Positions 1 through 9,743 of a stretch of 64,000 nucleotides of DNA are shown piece by piece. Positions within the stretch are counted from its first letter, which is position 1. Each line of letters opens with the position of its first letter. A program made the position numbers and the translations under genes. The stretch lies in the NCBI RefSeq assembly GCF_000217915.1, contig NZ_AFOZ01000012.1, forward strand, positions 26,104 to 90,103, read 5' to 3'. Source of the stretch: Shewanella sp. HN-41. Lineage in GTDB: Bacteria; Pseudomonadota; Gammaproteobacteria; Enterobacterales; Shewanellaceae. The notes beneath the pieces were generated by a model, which ran no database searches, had not been told where the DNA came from, and worked only from the letters and a program-made list of their open reading frames with translations.

Positions 1-668
1 TCCCGTGGACCAATTTTACCGAGCAGCAAATCGGCAATATAGGTTTGCATTGGTGCTTCCCAAAAACGTTGGTTCGACATGTTAATGGCAAACTCTTGAG
101 TTTCTGGGCTAATGCTCATGGCGGCATTCGTCAGTAAAAACTCATTGGTTTCTGGGTGCAGAGTAAAGAGTTGCACGCCTTGGCCTGTGGTTAATGCCAG
201 CATGGTCGATGGGCCATAGAGCACATAACCTGCGGCTAACTGCGCGCGGCCAGATTGTAAAAAGCTAGTTTCAGTCAGCTCGCCAGCGGGGGCGGGTAAG
301 ACAGAAAAGATAGTGCCGACTAACGAGTTAATATCGATATTAGATGAGCCATCGAGCGGATCGAAACACACCAGATATTGGCCATTTTGGCTGACTTCAA
401 CCACATGATCTTCTTCTTCCGACGCTAAACCGCGCACTGTACCGTCGGCTTTGAGCGCATCTTTGAGCATGTCGTTGGTGATGATATCCAGTTTTTTCTG
501 GGTTTCACCTTGCACGTTTTCCTGCTCGGTCGCACCTAACACGCCAGCAAGCGCACCGTGACGTACCGCATGGCTAATGGCTTTTGAGGTGTCGGCTAAG
601 GTTAAAATCAAGTGGGAGAGAGAGTCGTTCACTGCCTGTGAGGTCAAGTGCTGGGCAAGAGTCTGCAT
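1..668 (-). CDS. fbp: Fructose-1,6-bisphosphatase class I (3' part outside window)
   Basis: Hydrolyses fructose 1,6-bisphosphate to fructose 6-phosphate in gluconeogenesis, in the cytoplasm. Reading leftwards from the ATG at 668 gives [10 protein letters not shown], then the metal-binding signature [11 protein letters not shown] (minus-strand codons near 340-375) and a conserved acidic stretch before it. About 222 codons are visible, against roughly 330 for the family, so the C-terminal third lies outside the window. It is read divergently from the S9 peptidase at 923, and the 254 bp between them must hold both promoters. The class I assignment is firm from the metal-site motif. Confidence 0.95.
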   Translation of the reverse strand, partial: MQTLAQHLTSQAVNDSLSHLILTLADTSKAISHAVRHGALAGVLGATEQENVQGETQKKLDIITNDMLKDALKADGTVRGLASEEEDHVVEVSQNGQYLVCFDPLDGSSNIDINSLVGTIFSVLPAPAGELTETSFLQSGRAQLAAGYVLYGPSTMLALTTGQGVQLFTLHPETNEFLLTNAAMSISPETQEFAINMSNQRFWEAPMQTYIADLLLGKIGPR

Positions 669-922
669 GTTATGTCCTTTAGGGGTTCAACAATGAGGTC
701 AATTTCGTTATTTGCCGCGAATGATAACTCAGTTAGCCGACAATTTCAGCGATGTTGCTGATGCTTTTAACGATTATTAGGGCTTATTTGGATTGAGCTT
801 GGCGCATGCTCCTAATTTGTATCTGTATATTGCATGCTATTTCTATTTGGGGTTTGCCTCTGGCACAATGGCGGCAGTTTTTAATCGCCAGCCTAAGGCG
901 AATATGTTTCCAAGGAATAATA

Positions 923-3238
923 ATGATTAAAAATAGGTTAACTTGGTTCCCTGTGCACGCACTTAAGGTGCGTACTATCCCCCTACTGATAGCGAGCCAA
1001 ATGGCCATGATTTCGACAGCGATGATTTCAACTATCCCAGCATATGCCCTTGAGGGTGGTAAGCAACCCCTGACGATTGAGCGAATGAATGCCTCGCCCG
1101 CCTTAGCGGGCACCAGCCCCCGTGGTTTAAAATTGTCACCCGATGGCCAGCGCGTCACCTATCTTGCTGGCCGTAAAGACAATCAAAGTTTTTACGACCT
1201 CTGGCAAATGGATGTCAAAACCGCTGAGTCGAGCCTGCTATTAAACGCCGATAAACTCGCCACCAATGAATTATCCGATGAAGAAAAAGCCCGTCGTGAA
1301 CGCCAACGTATTTATGGCGAAGGCATTATGGAGTACTTCTGGGCGGACGATAGCAAGGCGCTATTGATCCCGGCTTCTGGCAATCTGTATTACTTTTCCC
1401 TTGCCGACAACAGTGTTACTCAATTACCGATTGGCGAAGGGTTTGCCACAGATGCACGCCTATCGCCCAAGGGGCATTTTGTGTCTTTTGTGCGGGATCA
1501 AAATTTGTATGTGTTAGATCTGGCGACGAAAAAACTCCAAGCTATGACGACCGATGGCGGCGGGGCGATTAAAAATGCCATGGCAGAATTTGTCGCCCAA
1601 GAAGAAATGGATCGCATGACCGGCTACTGGTGGGCGCCCGATGAATCGGCTATCGCCTTCACCCGTATCGACGAGTCCGCGGTTGAGCAAGTGACGCGTA
1701 ACGAGATCTATGCCGACGGCATTAAACTCACCGAGCAGCGTTATCCTGCCGCAGGTAAAAATAACGTCGATATCGCATTAGGTGTGGTGACGCTAAAAGA
1801 TAGGGCCATCAATTGGGTGACCCTGCGCGAAGAGAATAGCGAAGACAAGAGCAAAGATATTTACCTGCCGCGTGTCGATTGGCTGCCCGATAGCAAACAC
1901 TTGTCGTTTCAGTGGCAGAGCCGTGATCAGCATAAGCTAGATTTGCAGTTAGTGGCGTTAGATGCACTGACTAAGCCAAAAACCTTAGTCAAAGAACGCA
2001 GTGATGCTTGGGTAAACCTCAATAACGACCTGCATTTCTTAAAACAGCAGTCTGCTTTTATTTGGGCGTCTGAGCGTGATGGCTTTAATCATCTGTATCT
2101 TTTCGACTTAAAAGGCAAACTTAAAACGCAATTGACTAAGGGCGAGTGGGCTGTCGATGAGTTGGAATATATAGATGAAACTGCAGGTTGGGTGTATTTT
2201 ACTGGCCGCAAAGATACCCCAATCGAAAAACACCTCTACCGTGTGCCATTAGCGGGCGGCAAGGTTGAGCGCGTGAGCGATCAAGCGGGGATGCACGATC
2301 CGGTATTTGCCGATAATCAAAGTGTGTATCTCGATTATTTCAACAGTTTATCTCAGCCACCACAAATCAGTTTGCACGGTGATAAGGGCCAGCAACTGGC
2401 CTGGGTCGAGCAAAATGCGGTCAAGCAAGGCCATCCACTCTATGATTATGCGGGTCTGTGGCAGATTCCTGAGTTTGGTGAGCTTAAGGCCGAAGATGGT
2501 CAAGTGCTGCAAACCCGTTTATTCAAACCTATGCCCTTCGATGCGAGCAAGAAATACCCTGTCGTAGTGCGGGTTTACGGTGGGCCACACGCCCAATTGG
2601 TGACTAATAGTTGGAGCGAGCAAGATTACTTTACCCAGTATCTCGTGCAACAAGGGTACGTGGTATTTCAACTCGATAACCGCGGCAGTGCCCACAGAGG
2701 TACTCGGTTCGAGCAGGTGATTTACCGTCACTTGGGCGAAGCCGAAGTGAATGATCAAAAAGTGGGTGTGGATTATCTGCGTAGCTTAGCCTTTGTCGAT
2801 GCCGACAATGTTGCTATTTACGGCCACAGCTACGGCGGTTACATGGCTCTGATGAGTTTATTTAAGGCGCCAGATTACTTTAAAGCCGCGATTTCAGGCG
2901 CACCTGTCACCGATTGGCGTTTGTATGATACCCACTACACCGAGCGCTATCTTGCCCATCCCGCAACCAATGAACAGGGTTATGAAGCCAGCAGCGTGTT
3001 CCCCTATGTGAAAAATTATCAATCGGGGCTATTGATGTACCACGGTATGGCCGATGATAACGTCTTGTTTGAAAACAGTACCCGGGTCTATAAGGCGTTG
3101 CAGGACGAAGGGAAATTATTCCAGATGATTGATTATCCGGGCTCTAAACATTCGATGCGTGGCGAGAAAGTGCGTAATCACTTATACCGTTCATTAGCGG
3201 ATTTCCTGGATAGACAGCTGAAAAGAAGTGGCCAATAA
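923..3238 (+). CDS. S9 family dipeptidyl peptidase (DPP IV-like serine peptidase)
   Basis: Predicted exported serine exopeptidase of the S9B (dipeptidyl peptidase IV) family, which removes N-terminal dipeptides. Residues 1 to about 45 form a signal peptide ending near IPAYA. A long beta-propeller region follows, with WAPDESAIAFTRIDE typical of DPP IV proteins. The C-terminal alpha/beta hydrolase domain carries the nucleophile Ser636 in GHSYGGY, an acid in ADDNVLFENS (Asp711/712) and His743 in GSKHSM. The frame stays open to 806, but ATG 923 has the ribosome site AAGGA 8-9 bases upstream and starts directly at the signal peptide, so I prefer it (771 residues). Substrate specificity cannot be read from the sequence. 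Confidence 0.9.
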   Translation: MIKNRLTWFPVHALKVRTIPLLIASQMAMISTAMISTIPAYALEGGKQPLTIERMNASPALAGTSPRGLKLSPDGQRVTYLAGRKDNQSFYDLWQMDVKTAESSLLLNADKLATNELSDEEKARRERQRIYGEGIMEYFWADDSKALLIPASGNLYYFSLADNSVTQLPIGEGFATDARLSPKGHFVSFVRDQNLYVLDLATKKLQAMTTDGGGAIKNAMAEFVAQEEMDRMTGYWWAPDESAIAFTRIDESAVEQVTRNEIYADGIKLTEQRYPAAGKNNVDIALGVVTLKDRAINWVTLREENSEDKSKDIYLPRVDWLPDSKHLSFQWQSRDQHKLDLQLVALDALTKPKTLVKERSDAWVNLNNDLHFLKQQSAFIWASERDGFNHLYLFDLKGKLKTQLTKGEWAVDELEYIDETAGWVYFTGRKDTPIEKHLYRVPLAGGKVERVSDQAGMHDPVFADNQSVYLDYFNSLSQPPQISLHGDKGQQLAWVEQNAVKQGHPLYDYAGLWQIPEFGELKAEDGQVLQTRLFKPMPFDASKKYPVVVRVYGGPHAQLVTNSWSEQDYFTQYLVQQGYVVFQLDNRGSAHRGTRFEQVIYRHLGEAEVNDQKVGVDYLRSLAFVDADNVAIYGHSYGGYMALMSLFKAPDYFKAAISGAPVTDWRLYDTHYTERYLAHPATNEQGYEASSVFPYVKNYQSGLLMYHGMADDNVLFENSTRVYKALQDEGKLFQMIDYPGSKHSMRGEKVRNHLYRSLADFLDRQLKRSGQ

Positions 3239-3357
3239 GTTGGAATGTGGGTGGGGCGCATGCCTCACTCACTGTGAACGATCGGCAATGATGCCCAAGC
3301 TTGAGTTGGTTGGCTGTGATAAACACGGTAAAAGGTAATTTGCCAGTTTGCAGATAT

Positions 3358-3387
3358 AAAAAAACCAGATCCTAGGATCTGGTTTTT
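3358..3387. terminator. Bidirectional intrinsic terminator
   Basis: Perfect stem ACCAGATCC/GGATCTGGT (3364-3372 with 3375-3383), flanked by an A-run on the left and a T-run on the right. It sits between the convergent peptidase and arcA genes and can serve both. Confidence 0.85.
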
Positions 3388-3411
3388 ATTATTCAAACGG
3401 TAAGCCGAAGA

Positions 3412-4128
3412 TTAGTCTTCTAAGTTACCGCAGAAACGGTAGCCTTCACCGTGGATAGTCGCGATGATTTCTGGCGTATCAGGCAAGCTTTCGAAGTGCT
3501 TACGGATACGACGGATAGTCACGTCAACAGTACGATCGTGTGGCTTTAACTCACGGCCAGTCATTTTCATTAACAGATCGGCACGAGTTAAGATTTTGCC
3601 TGGGTTTTCAACAAAATGCAGCATAGCGCGGAATTCGCTACGTGGCAGTTTGTAGGATTCACCCTGTGGGCTCACCAGTGAACGACTATTGATCTCTAGG
3701 CTCCAATCGTTAAAACGATAGTATTCGACAGAGCTTTTTTCTTCGACTTCATTGCCAGCGCTATTGACGCGAGTCAGAAGGTTGCGAGCACGGATCGTCA
3801 ATTCACGTGGGTTGAACGGCTTAGTAATATAATCGTCCGCACCAATTTCAAGTCCAAGAATTTTGTCGACTTCGTTGTCACGACCTGTCAGGAAGATCAG
3901 ACCGATGTTGTTGATTTCACGTAATTCACGCGCCAACAACAGGCCGTTTTTACCTGGTAAGTTAATATCCATAACGACCAAGTTAATTTTGTTTTCCTGC
4001 ATAGCCTTATGCATTTCTGCGCCATCATTGGCCTCAGTTACCACATACCCTTCTGCCTCGAAAATACTTCTCAGCGTGTTACGGGTAACGGCTTCATCTT
4101 CAACGATCAGAATGTGCGGATTTTGCAT
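3412..4128 (-). CDS. arcA: Two-component response regulator ArcA
   Basis: OmpR-family response regulator of anoxic redox control. The 238 residues match ArcA from end to end. The receiver domain (1-120) has the acidic pair ED at 10-11, the phospho-acceptor Asp in [12 protein letters not shown], and Lys in [11 protein letters not shown]. The winged helix (about 135-235) ends in [11 protein letters not shown]. In Shewanella, ArcA works with a separate sensor and phosphotransfer protein (ArcS/HptA); neither is in this window. It is preceded by an unusually long 586-bp intergenic region. No alternative start is needed. Confidence 0.97.
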   Translation of the reverse strand: MQNPHILIVEDEAVTRNTLRSIFEAEGYVVTEANDGAEMHKAMQENKINLVVMDINLPGKNGLLLARELREINNIGLIFLTGRDNEVDKILGLEIGADDYITKPFNPRELTIRARNLLTRVNSAGNEVEEKSSVEYYRFNDWSLEINSRSLVSPQGESYKLPRSEFRAMLHFVENPGKILTRADLLMKMTGRELKPHDRTVDVTIRRIRKHFESLPDTPEIIATIHGEGYRFCGNLED

Positions 4129-4714
4129 GTTATTTACCTAAATTTTAACCAATTTTATTCTAACCATAAGCACCACTTACATCGGACGCTTATATTCATA
4201 AAAATGTTGATACTTCCTTGGACTGCTCTGTGCTTTTAAAGGAAAGATCTTTACGGCGACATGTCAGGATGTATATAAAAGTGCACGTTTAAAGTGTAAT
4301 GCGATTAAACGTAACCAGTACCAACTTCGATAAGCAATAGTTAGAAATAGTTCCTTAACTATTGTTTTTTTTAAATGTTTAAATGATAAATCAAATGTAG
4401 AACACATTTTAAACAGATGTCTAGCCAGCCTATGTTATCTCTGCAGATAAATGTAACAAACTATATTGAACACTAAGCATCTTGGCTTATTGCTCAACTC
4501 GGCCAGTGCTTCATTGTACTCGTTTTAGGCATTTGTTAACAAATGAAATGTTAACAAAATTCAGGCTGAAGCCAAGATTTACCATGATATTTACTTTAGT
4601 TATTGATTAGTATAACTAATGTATTTTTGATTCTTGTGAGCTAGTTCACGCCTATTTGGATTTTATTCTCACTCTGCTACACTAACGCGGGTTCATTTTT
4701 CGATTAGACTACCA
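4129..4714. promoter_or_regulatory. arcA/DUF3293 divergent intergenic region
   Basis: No gene is seen in these 586 bp. The region is A+T-rich and holds promoters for arcA (leftward) and the DUF3293 gene (rightward). Two copies of TGTTAACAAA lie 15 bp apart (4534-4543 and 4549-4558). They resemble the GTTAA half-sites of ArcA boxes, but the spacing is not the usual 11 bp. A CRP-like site at 4635-4650 is listed separately. Confidence 0.5.
4635..4650. promoter_or_regulatory. CRP-like binding site
   Basis: TGTGAGCTAGTTCACG matches the CRP palindrome TGTGA-N6-TCACA at 9 of 10 conserved positions. It lies 65 bp before the DUF3293 start and about 500 bp before arcA. CRP is a major anaerobic regulator in Shewanella, so either gene is a plausible target. 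Confidence 0.6.
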
Positions 4715-5149
4715 ATGGACAATACGACTCAAGATTTGTGGCAGTGTTATCAAACACCACTGTTTTTGCTGACTCAAGCATTATCCTGTGATTTTTCCTT
4801 TGCTGTTATTACCGCCCATAATCCCGCTTCAAAGCTGCTTTCTCCCAGTCAGAACCGTTTACTCGATCGCCAACTTCTCCGTGAAATTGAATTATTGGGC
4901 AGTCCCTATCGTGCCTTAGTGGGCGCGGCAGCGGATTTATCCCATATGGAAAAAAGTTGGGCCGTATTTATCGATAGAACGATGGCGCTACAACTGGGCA
5001 AGAAATTTAATCAGTATGCCATTTATATGGTGGAGCAAGGTGAAGTGAGCTTAGTGCCTTGCACTCTGGTAGAGCAGGATGAGGTTTGTTTAGGTAAATT
5101 TAGTGATTATGTGCAGCTTGTGTATGAATTACCTGATTTAGACGCATGA
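4715..5149 (+). CDS. DUF3293 domain-containing protein
   Basis: A 144-residue soluble protein with no signal peptide or membrane segment. The central part (SFAVITAHNPASKLLSPSQN, about 29-48) and the later glutamine/tyrosine-rich strand are what I recognise as DUF3293, a family without an assigned biochemical role. It stands alone between the arcA upstream region and the lysine riboswitch, downstream of a CRP-like site. Function unknown; the family call is from memory. Confidence 0.75.
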   Translation: MDNTTQDLWQCYQTPLFLLTQALSCDFSFAVITAHNPASKLLSPSQNRLLDRQLLREIELLGSPYRALVGAAADLSHMEKSWAVFIDRTMALQLGKKFNQYAIYMVEQGEVSLVPCTLVEQDEVCLGKFSDYVQLVYELPDLDA

Positions 5150-5254
5150 TCATCTATTTTTAAGCGATTTTATTTAAATTGTGTGTTTGTTGTGAAATTA
5201 GCATTGACTTCATTAGGGGTTTATTGCTACTTTTTTCGTCTCTTTCCGGCGGAA

Positions 5255-5430
5255 AGGAACAGAAGAGGAGCGTTAACTAGGTAATCAGTCAGAGGAGCAC
5301 AAACTCCTGGGATGATTGATGAGGGAGATTAACGCCGAGGCATAGATATGGTTGCTGCATGTTTATGTCGGTCGCTCAGGCTGAATCCTGACGATTGTCA
5401 CCTGTAATTGGTGGAGAGCTTCTGGTGACG
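5255..5430 (+). ncRNA. Lysine riboswitch (L box)
   Basis: Lysine-sensing aptamer in the leader of lysC. The closing stem pairs CAGAAG (5260-5265) with CTTCTG (5419-5424). Inside are the conserved pieces AGAGGAGCG, GCCGAGGCA (about 5333-5341), GGCTGAATCCTGAC and TGGAGAGCTTCT, in the family order. About 150 nt separate the aptamer from the lysC start. That stretch holds small hairpins but no clear stem plus T-run, so control may act on translation or decay rather than on termination. Confidence 0.92.
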
Positions 5431-5579
5431 ATTGCTGTTTCCCTTCTTTTGGGGTGCGTTATCATTGAGCACCAGGCTCTTCGAACGAAGTTAGTTCGGA
5501 GTGTGATCATGTTAGTTAATCAATATCTTATTCAATCTGTGTTTATTCCTTGCCCTACGTGTTTCACGGAGGTGCGCTA

Positions 5580-6935
5580 ATGTCCCTCGTTGTCGCAAAG
5601 TTTGGTGGCACCTCAGTTGCCGATTACGGTGCAATGAATCGCTGTGCCGATATTGTGCTGGCTAACGCCGCTTGCCGTTTAGTGGTGGTCAGCGCCTCAA
5701 GTGGCGTGACTAATCTATTAGTGGAATTGACTCAAGAATCGATCAATGACGATGGTCGTTTGCAGCGATTAAAACAAATTGCCCAAATTCAATATGCAAT
5801 TTTAGATAAGCTAGGTCGCCCTAACGATGTCGCCGCCGCATTAGATAAATTATTGAGTCGCATGGCGGTATTGAGTGAAGCATTAGCATCAGTGCGCAGC
5901 AAAGCCACTATGGATGAGCTATTGTCTCTCGGGGAGCAATGCTCCTCCGCCTTATTTGCGGCGGTACTGCGTGAAAAAGGCGCCAACTCGAGTGCATTTG
6001 ATGTGCGCCGTGTGCTGCGTACCGATAGTCACTTTGGCCGCGCCGAGCCTCAGGTTGAGCAAATCGCTTTGCTTTCCCGTGAGCACTTACTGCCACTGTT
6101 ATCTGAACAAGTGATTGTGACCCAAGGTTTTATTGGTTCGGATGAAGCAGGGCAAACCACCACGCTTGGCCGTGGCGGTAGCGACTATTCTGCAGCATTG
6201 TTAGCCGAAGCCTTAACAGCGTCAGCGGTCGAGATTTGGACCGATGTGGCAGGCATTTATACTACGGACCCTCGCCTTGCGCCCAATGCCTTTCCGATTG
6301 CCGAAATCAGTTTCAACGAGGCCGCCGAGATGGCGACCTTCGGCGCTAAGGTATTGCATCCTGCGACCATTCTCCCTGCTGTTCGCCAGCAAATTCAAGT
6401 ATTTGTGGGTTCTAGTAAAGAACCTGAAAAGGGGGGGACTTGGATCCGTCATCAAGTGGAAGATGCGCCAGTATTCCGCGCAGTGGCGCTGCGCCGCGAT
6501 CAAACCCTGTTAAATCTTCATAGCTTGCAAATGCTACATGCACAGGGCTTCTTGGCTGAAACCTTTGCCACATTGGCAAGACATAAGATCAGTGTGGATT
6601 TAATTACCACCTCGGAAGTCAATGTGTCGCTGACACTCGATAAAACGGGTTCCGATTCAAGTGGTCAAGGCTTGTTGAGTGAGGCACTGCTTCAGGAATT
6701 ATCACAACATTGCCGAGTACGGGTCGAAGATGGATTGGCCTTAGTGGCAATTATTGGTAACCGCATAGCGACCACAGCGGGTATTTGTCGCCGTGTGTTT
6801 GAAGTGCTAGAACCCCACAATGTGCGGATGATCTGCCAAGGCGCAAGTCCACATAATCTGTGTGTTTTAGTAGCCGAAGCGGAAGCGGCGCAGGTGGTTA
6901 AAGCATTGCACGAAAATCTGTTCGAAGGCGCCTAA
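5580..6935 (+). CDS. lysC: Lysine-sensitive aspartokinase III
   Basis: Phosphorylates aspartate, the first step towards lysine, threonine and methionine. The N-terminus has the kinase signature VAKFGGTSVADYGAMN. WTDVAGIYTTDPR (about 219-231) and the FGAKVLHP motif are typical of aspartokinases. The last 150 residues form tandem ACT domains, the lysine-binding part. At 451 residues it is a monofunctional LysC, not fused to homoserine dehydrogenase. ATG 5580 is chosen because GGAGGTG lies 5-11 bases upstream; the frame is open to 5550. The lysine riboswitch upstream and lysine feedback give two levels of control. Confidence 0.95.
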   Translation: MSLVVAKFGGTSVADYGAMNRCADIVLANAACRLVVVSASSGVTNLLVELTQESINDDGRLQRLKQIAQIQYAILDKLGRPNDVAAALDKLLSRMAVLSEALASVRSKATMDELLSLGEQCSSALFAAVLREKGANSSAFDVRRVLRTDSHFGRAEPQVEQIALLSREHLLPLLSEQVIVTQGFIGSDEAGQTTTLGRGGSDYSAALLAEALTASAVEIWTDVAGIYTTDPRLAPNAFPIAEISFNEAAEMATFGAKVLHPATILPAVRQQIQVFVGSSKEPEKGGTWIRHQVEDAPVFRAVALRRDQTLLNLHSLQMLHAQGFLAETFATLARHKISVDLITTSEVNVSLTLDKTGSDSSGQGLLSEALLQELSQHCRVRVEDGLALVAIIGNRIATTAGICRRVFEVLEPHNVRMICQGASPHNLCVLVAEAEAAQVVKALHENLFEGA

Positions 6936-6936
6936 T

Positions 6937-8058
6937 ATGCTGCCGACAAAATCGTCTCTGCAAATTGGTGAGCTTGCTGCAGGGCAGGCTCTGACATTGC
7001 CTATTTACCATTTTAAGCCGAACGACGTTAAGGCGACTGGCCCCAAAGTGTACATTCAGGCCAACGTTCACGGTGCCGAGGTACAAGGTAATGCGGTGAT
7101 CTATCAGTTGATGAAGCAACTTGAACGTTGCGATATCTGCGGTGAAATTACCTTAGTGCCTCTGGCAAATCCCCTCGGCATCAACCAAAAGAGTGGTGAG
7201 TTTACCTTAGGGCGTTTCGATCCTATCACTGGGGCGAATTGGAATCGTGAGTATTTGAATCATGCTATCGATTTGCCGACTTGGTATAGCGAGCATGCCA
7301 AGCTCAGTGATGCAGAGCTTATTCAAGCCTATCGCAGTACTCTGGTTGAGGCTTGCCAGCAGAAACTGCGCAGTGATTGGGGGATCACGACGGGGCATAG
7401 ACTCGCGGTTAATCTGCAAGCTATGGCCCACCAAGCCGACATAGTGCTCGATTTGCATACTGGTCCTAAGTCCTGCAAGCATTTGTATTGCCCTGAATAT
7501 GACTTAGCCGCAGCGCAGTTTTTTTCGATCCCCTATACCTTAGTTATCCCCAATAGTTTTGGTGGCGCTATGGATGAAGCGGCGTTTTGTCCATGGTGGC
7601 AATTGAGTGAGATGGCAAAGACGCAGGGGCGTGACTTAGCCGTTGCGGTGTCGGCATTAACGTTGGAATTGGCGAGTCAGGAGCGAGTCTGTCTTGAGGA
7701 TGCTCTGGTTGATGCCCAAGGGATTATGGCGTACTTAAGTCACCGAGGGGTGATTGCTGAAACCGTTGCCCCAGCTGAGATGCAGCGTTTTGGTTGCTAT
7801 CTTAAAGACTATAAAAAATACCATGCGCCAAGTTCAGGATTAGTGGAGTACCTTGCGGCAGTGGGTGAACCATTAGCGGCGGGACAGCCCTTAGTGAATC
7901 TGTTGCGAATGGATCTATATGGTACGCAGGATGAGTTAAAGACGGTATGTTTGCCCCAGGACTGCGTACCGATTTTACACTTTGCTTCGGCCTCGGTACA
8001 CCAAGGGACCGAACTCTATAAGGTGATGACAAATTTGTTTGAGTTACCCACAGAGTAA
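6937..8058 (+). CDS. Succinylglutamate desuccinylase/aspartoacylase family protein
   Basis: Zinc-dependent M14-like deacylase of the AstE/AspA family, 373 residues. Zinc ligands are expected in NVHGAEVQGN (His and Glu near 50-53) and in LDLHTGP (near 178-184), both visible. It follows lysC by one base, so the two are probably one lysine-controlled transcript. That context suggests a deacylation step in aspartate or lysine metabolism, but this is inference. It is not part of an ast arginine-catabolism operon here. The substrate is unknown. Confidence 0.85.
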   Translation: MLPTKSSLQIGELAAGQALTLPIYHFKPNDVKATGPKVYIQANVHGAEVQGNAVIYQLMKQLERCDICGEITLVPLANPLGINQKSGEFTLGRFDPITGANWNREYLNHAIDLPTWYSEHAKLSDAELIQAYRSTLVEACQQKLRSDWGITTGHRLAVNLQAMAHQADIVLDLHTGPKSCKHLYCPEYDLAAAQFFSIPYTLVIPNSFGGAMDEAAFCPWWQLSEMAKTQGRDLAVAVSALTLELASQERVCLEDALVDAQGIMAYLSHRGVIAETVAPAEMQRFGCYLKDYKKYHAPSSGLVEYLAAVGEPLAAGQPLVNLLRMDLYGTQDELKTVCLPQDCVPILHFASASVHQGTELYKVMTNLFELPTE

Positions 8059-8070
8059 TCGCTCGATATC

Positions 8071-8107
8071 ACCACGCCAATCTATTCGGATTGGCGTGGT
8101 TGTTTTT
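8071..8107. terminator. Intrinsic terminator
   Basis: A 12-bp perfect stem ACCACGCCAATC/GATTGGCGTGGT (8071-8082 with 8089-8100), followed by TGTTTTT. It ends the lysC transcript and faces the convergent ZntB-like gene. Confidence 0.9.
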
Positions 8108-8113
8108 AGGGGG

Positions 8114-9079
8114 TTATAACCACTTAAATCGATAGAAGAGTGCCATTTGCAGGGCAACGAGTAAAATTAAAATGCCGCAGAAAGTGGCAAAGGCCCAAGT
8201 GTTGTCTGCACCCGGTATGCCACCAATATTGACGCCGAGTAAGCCAGTTAAAAAACCCAAAGGCAAGAAGATAGCTGATACTAAGGATAGGAAATATAAG
8301 CGTTTATTGAGCTGCTCTGACTGTTGGCTAAGTAATTCCTCTTGGGTCACATTCGCCCTATCACGCAGGGCATCGAGATCTTCGAGAGTCCGAACAAGCT
8401 TGTCTGTGGTTTCCCGCATTTTAAGCCGCTCTGGATCGTTAAACAGAATAAACTGCTCGGCGAGGAGCTTAGAGAAGGCTTCTTTTTGTGGCGCTAAATA
8501 GCGGCGAAGCGCGACAGTTTGGCGGCGTAACTCGGCGATATCTGTCCTGAGATCTTTGACATTGCCAGAGACAACTAACTCTTCTAACTCAGATAGTTGC
8601 TCTTCCAACTTATCAATAAACTCGACCTTGTGAGTGGTCAGTTTTTCACATATAGCGACGATAAAGTCCCCAGTCGTTGTCGGCCCTGTTCCTTCTATGA
8701 TGAGTTCAGCTACATCTTTGGCCGACTGTAGCTCGCGATCACAGGCCGAAATAATCCTTTGTTTATCGGCGTAAATACGGATCGCAACCATGTCTTCGGG
8801 CGCTGAGTTGGGATTGAGATTGACTCCGCGAAGTGCCAGCAATACCCCTTCACCGGCGATGACAGCCCTTGGGCGAGTGTCTTGGGCTAGGAGGGCGTCG
8901 GTTTCGACTTTATTGAGTCCACTATTGAGTACCCAATGACGAGCTTTTTTATGGCGATAACGCAGATGTACCCAAAGCAAACCGTTATTGGGATCCCAGG
9001 TTTCAATTTGTGCAGGGCTTAAGGTGGAGCCCGCCTGATCGCCACTCAGCACTAAGCTATAGATAAATCCATCGTGCAT
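8114..9079 (-). CDS. zntB: ZntB-like CorA-family metal transporter
   Basis: Inner-membrane transporter of the CorA metal ion family, 321 residues. The long N-terminal cytoplasmic domain has extended helices (about 150-255). Two membrane segments follow near the C-terminus (about 262-285 and 295-315). The pore loop between them is GVNIGGIPG, the ZntB variant of the CorA signature GMN, which is why I prefer zinc over magnesium. Direction of zinc transport in this subfamily has been debated. It is convergent with the lysC transcript and stands as a single gene. Confidence 0.9.
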   Translation of the reverse strand: MHDGFIYSLVLSGDQAGSTLSPAQIETWDPNNGLLWVHLRYRHKKARHWVLNSGLNKVETDALLAQDTRPRAVIAGEGVLLALRGVNLNPNSAPEDMVAIRIYADKQRIISACDRELQSAKDVAELIIEGTGPTTTGDFIVAICEKLTTHKVEFIDKLEEQLSELEELVVSGNVKDLRTDIAELRRQTVALRRYLAPQKEAFSKLLAEQFILFNDPERLKMRETTDKLVRTLEDLDALRDRANVTQEELLSQQSEQLNKRLYFLSLVSAIFLPLGFLTGLLGVNIGGIPGADNTWAFATFCGILILLVALQMALFYRFKWL

Positions 9080-9276
9080 TATTGTGTTCCATTCTTTTAC
9101 TCAACTAGGCATTCAAGCTAACTGATTTTTCTGTGAAAATGAAGTCTACGACTAAGGATGTCAATACCCGTAGTCACTGAGCAAGTGTGGTGTTCGTGAG
9201 TGGCAAACCGAGCAACTTGCGCTGTGATAGGTTAAAATTAGTTTCAATTCAAGCGGTGGCGTATAGAGAACACAAA

Positions 9277-9651
9277 ATGGAATATGAATTTAGGCGTAAC
9301 AGTTTAACTGGCTCTTATTTAGCCACCTTTAGCATGGATCATGAAGTGCTAGGCCAGTGGTTTTCTGAAGAGTTGGGGCCAGAGTTAGCCAAAGTTCAGC
9401 AAGTGTTGGATATAATAGAAGATATTCAGGCCGATAAACTCATCTCATGGCGCCTCGTTGGCAATGATTTCACCTTAGAGTTAGAGCGTGAGCAGGCGCG
9501 TGTCTTTGCCAATACCTTAGGTTTTGAGCAAGAATATGAACTTGAAGAGGCGATGTCGCTCTATGATGCGGAGTCAGAAGCCTATTGTGGCCTAGAGGAC
9601 TTCGAACAAGCCCTATTAAGCTGGTATGAGTTTGTGCAAAAGGGCAGTTAG
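9277..9651 (+). CDS. yacL: UPF0231 family protein YacL
   Basis: Small acidic cytoplasmic protein of 124 residues matching E. coli YacL nearly from the first residue: MEYEFRRNSLTGSYLATF, then MDHEVLGQWFSEELGPEL. No function is established for the family. The frame is open back to 9187, but the family starts at MEYEF and AGAGAA lies just upstream of 9277. It is convergent with narP, separated by a long hairpin. Confidence 0.9.
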   Translation: MEYEFRRNSLTGSYLATFSMDHEVLGQWFSEELGPELAKVQQVLDIIEDIQADKLISWRLVGNDFTLELEREQARVFANTLGFEQEYELEEAMSLYDAESEAYCGLEDFEQALLSWYEFVQKGS

Positions 9652-9685
9652 GTGAGTCATCCGATTTTCCGTTGTAGGTTCTACC

Positions 9686-9730
9686 CAGAAACAATAAAGA
9701 CAATCATTGGATTGTCTTTATTGTTTCTGG
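9686..9730. terminator. Bidirectional hairpin terminator
   Basis: A perfect 20-bp inverted repeat (9686-9705 with 9710-9729) with a 4-base loop, rich in A and T at its base. It lies between the convergent yacL and narP genes. Its length is unusual for a simple terminator. Confidence 0.75.
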
Positions 9731-9743
9731 CGTGCTCTTGGGC

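Noticed and set aside
5395..5580. 61-residue frame inside the lysine leader
   Set aside because: It runs through riboswitch sequence, has no ribosome site and overlaps the lysC start.
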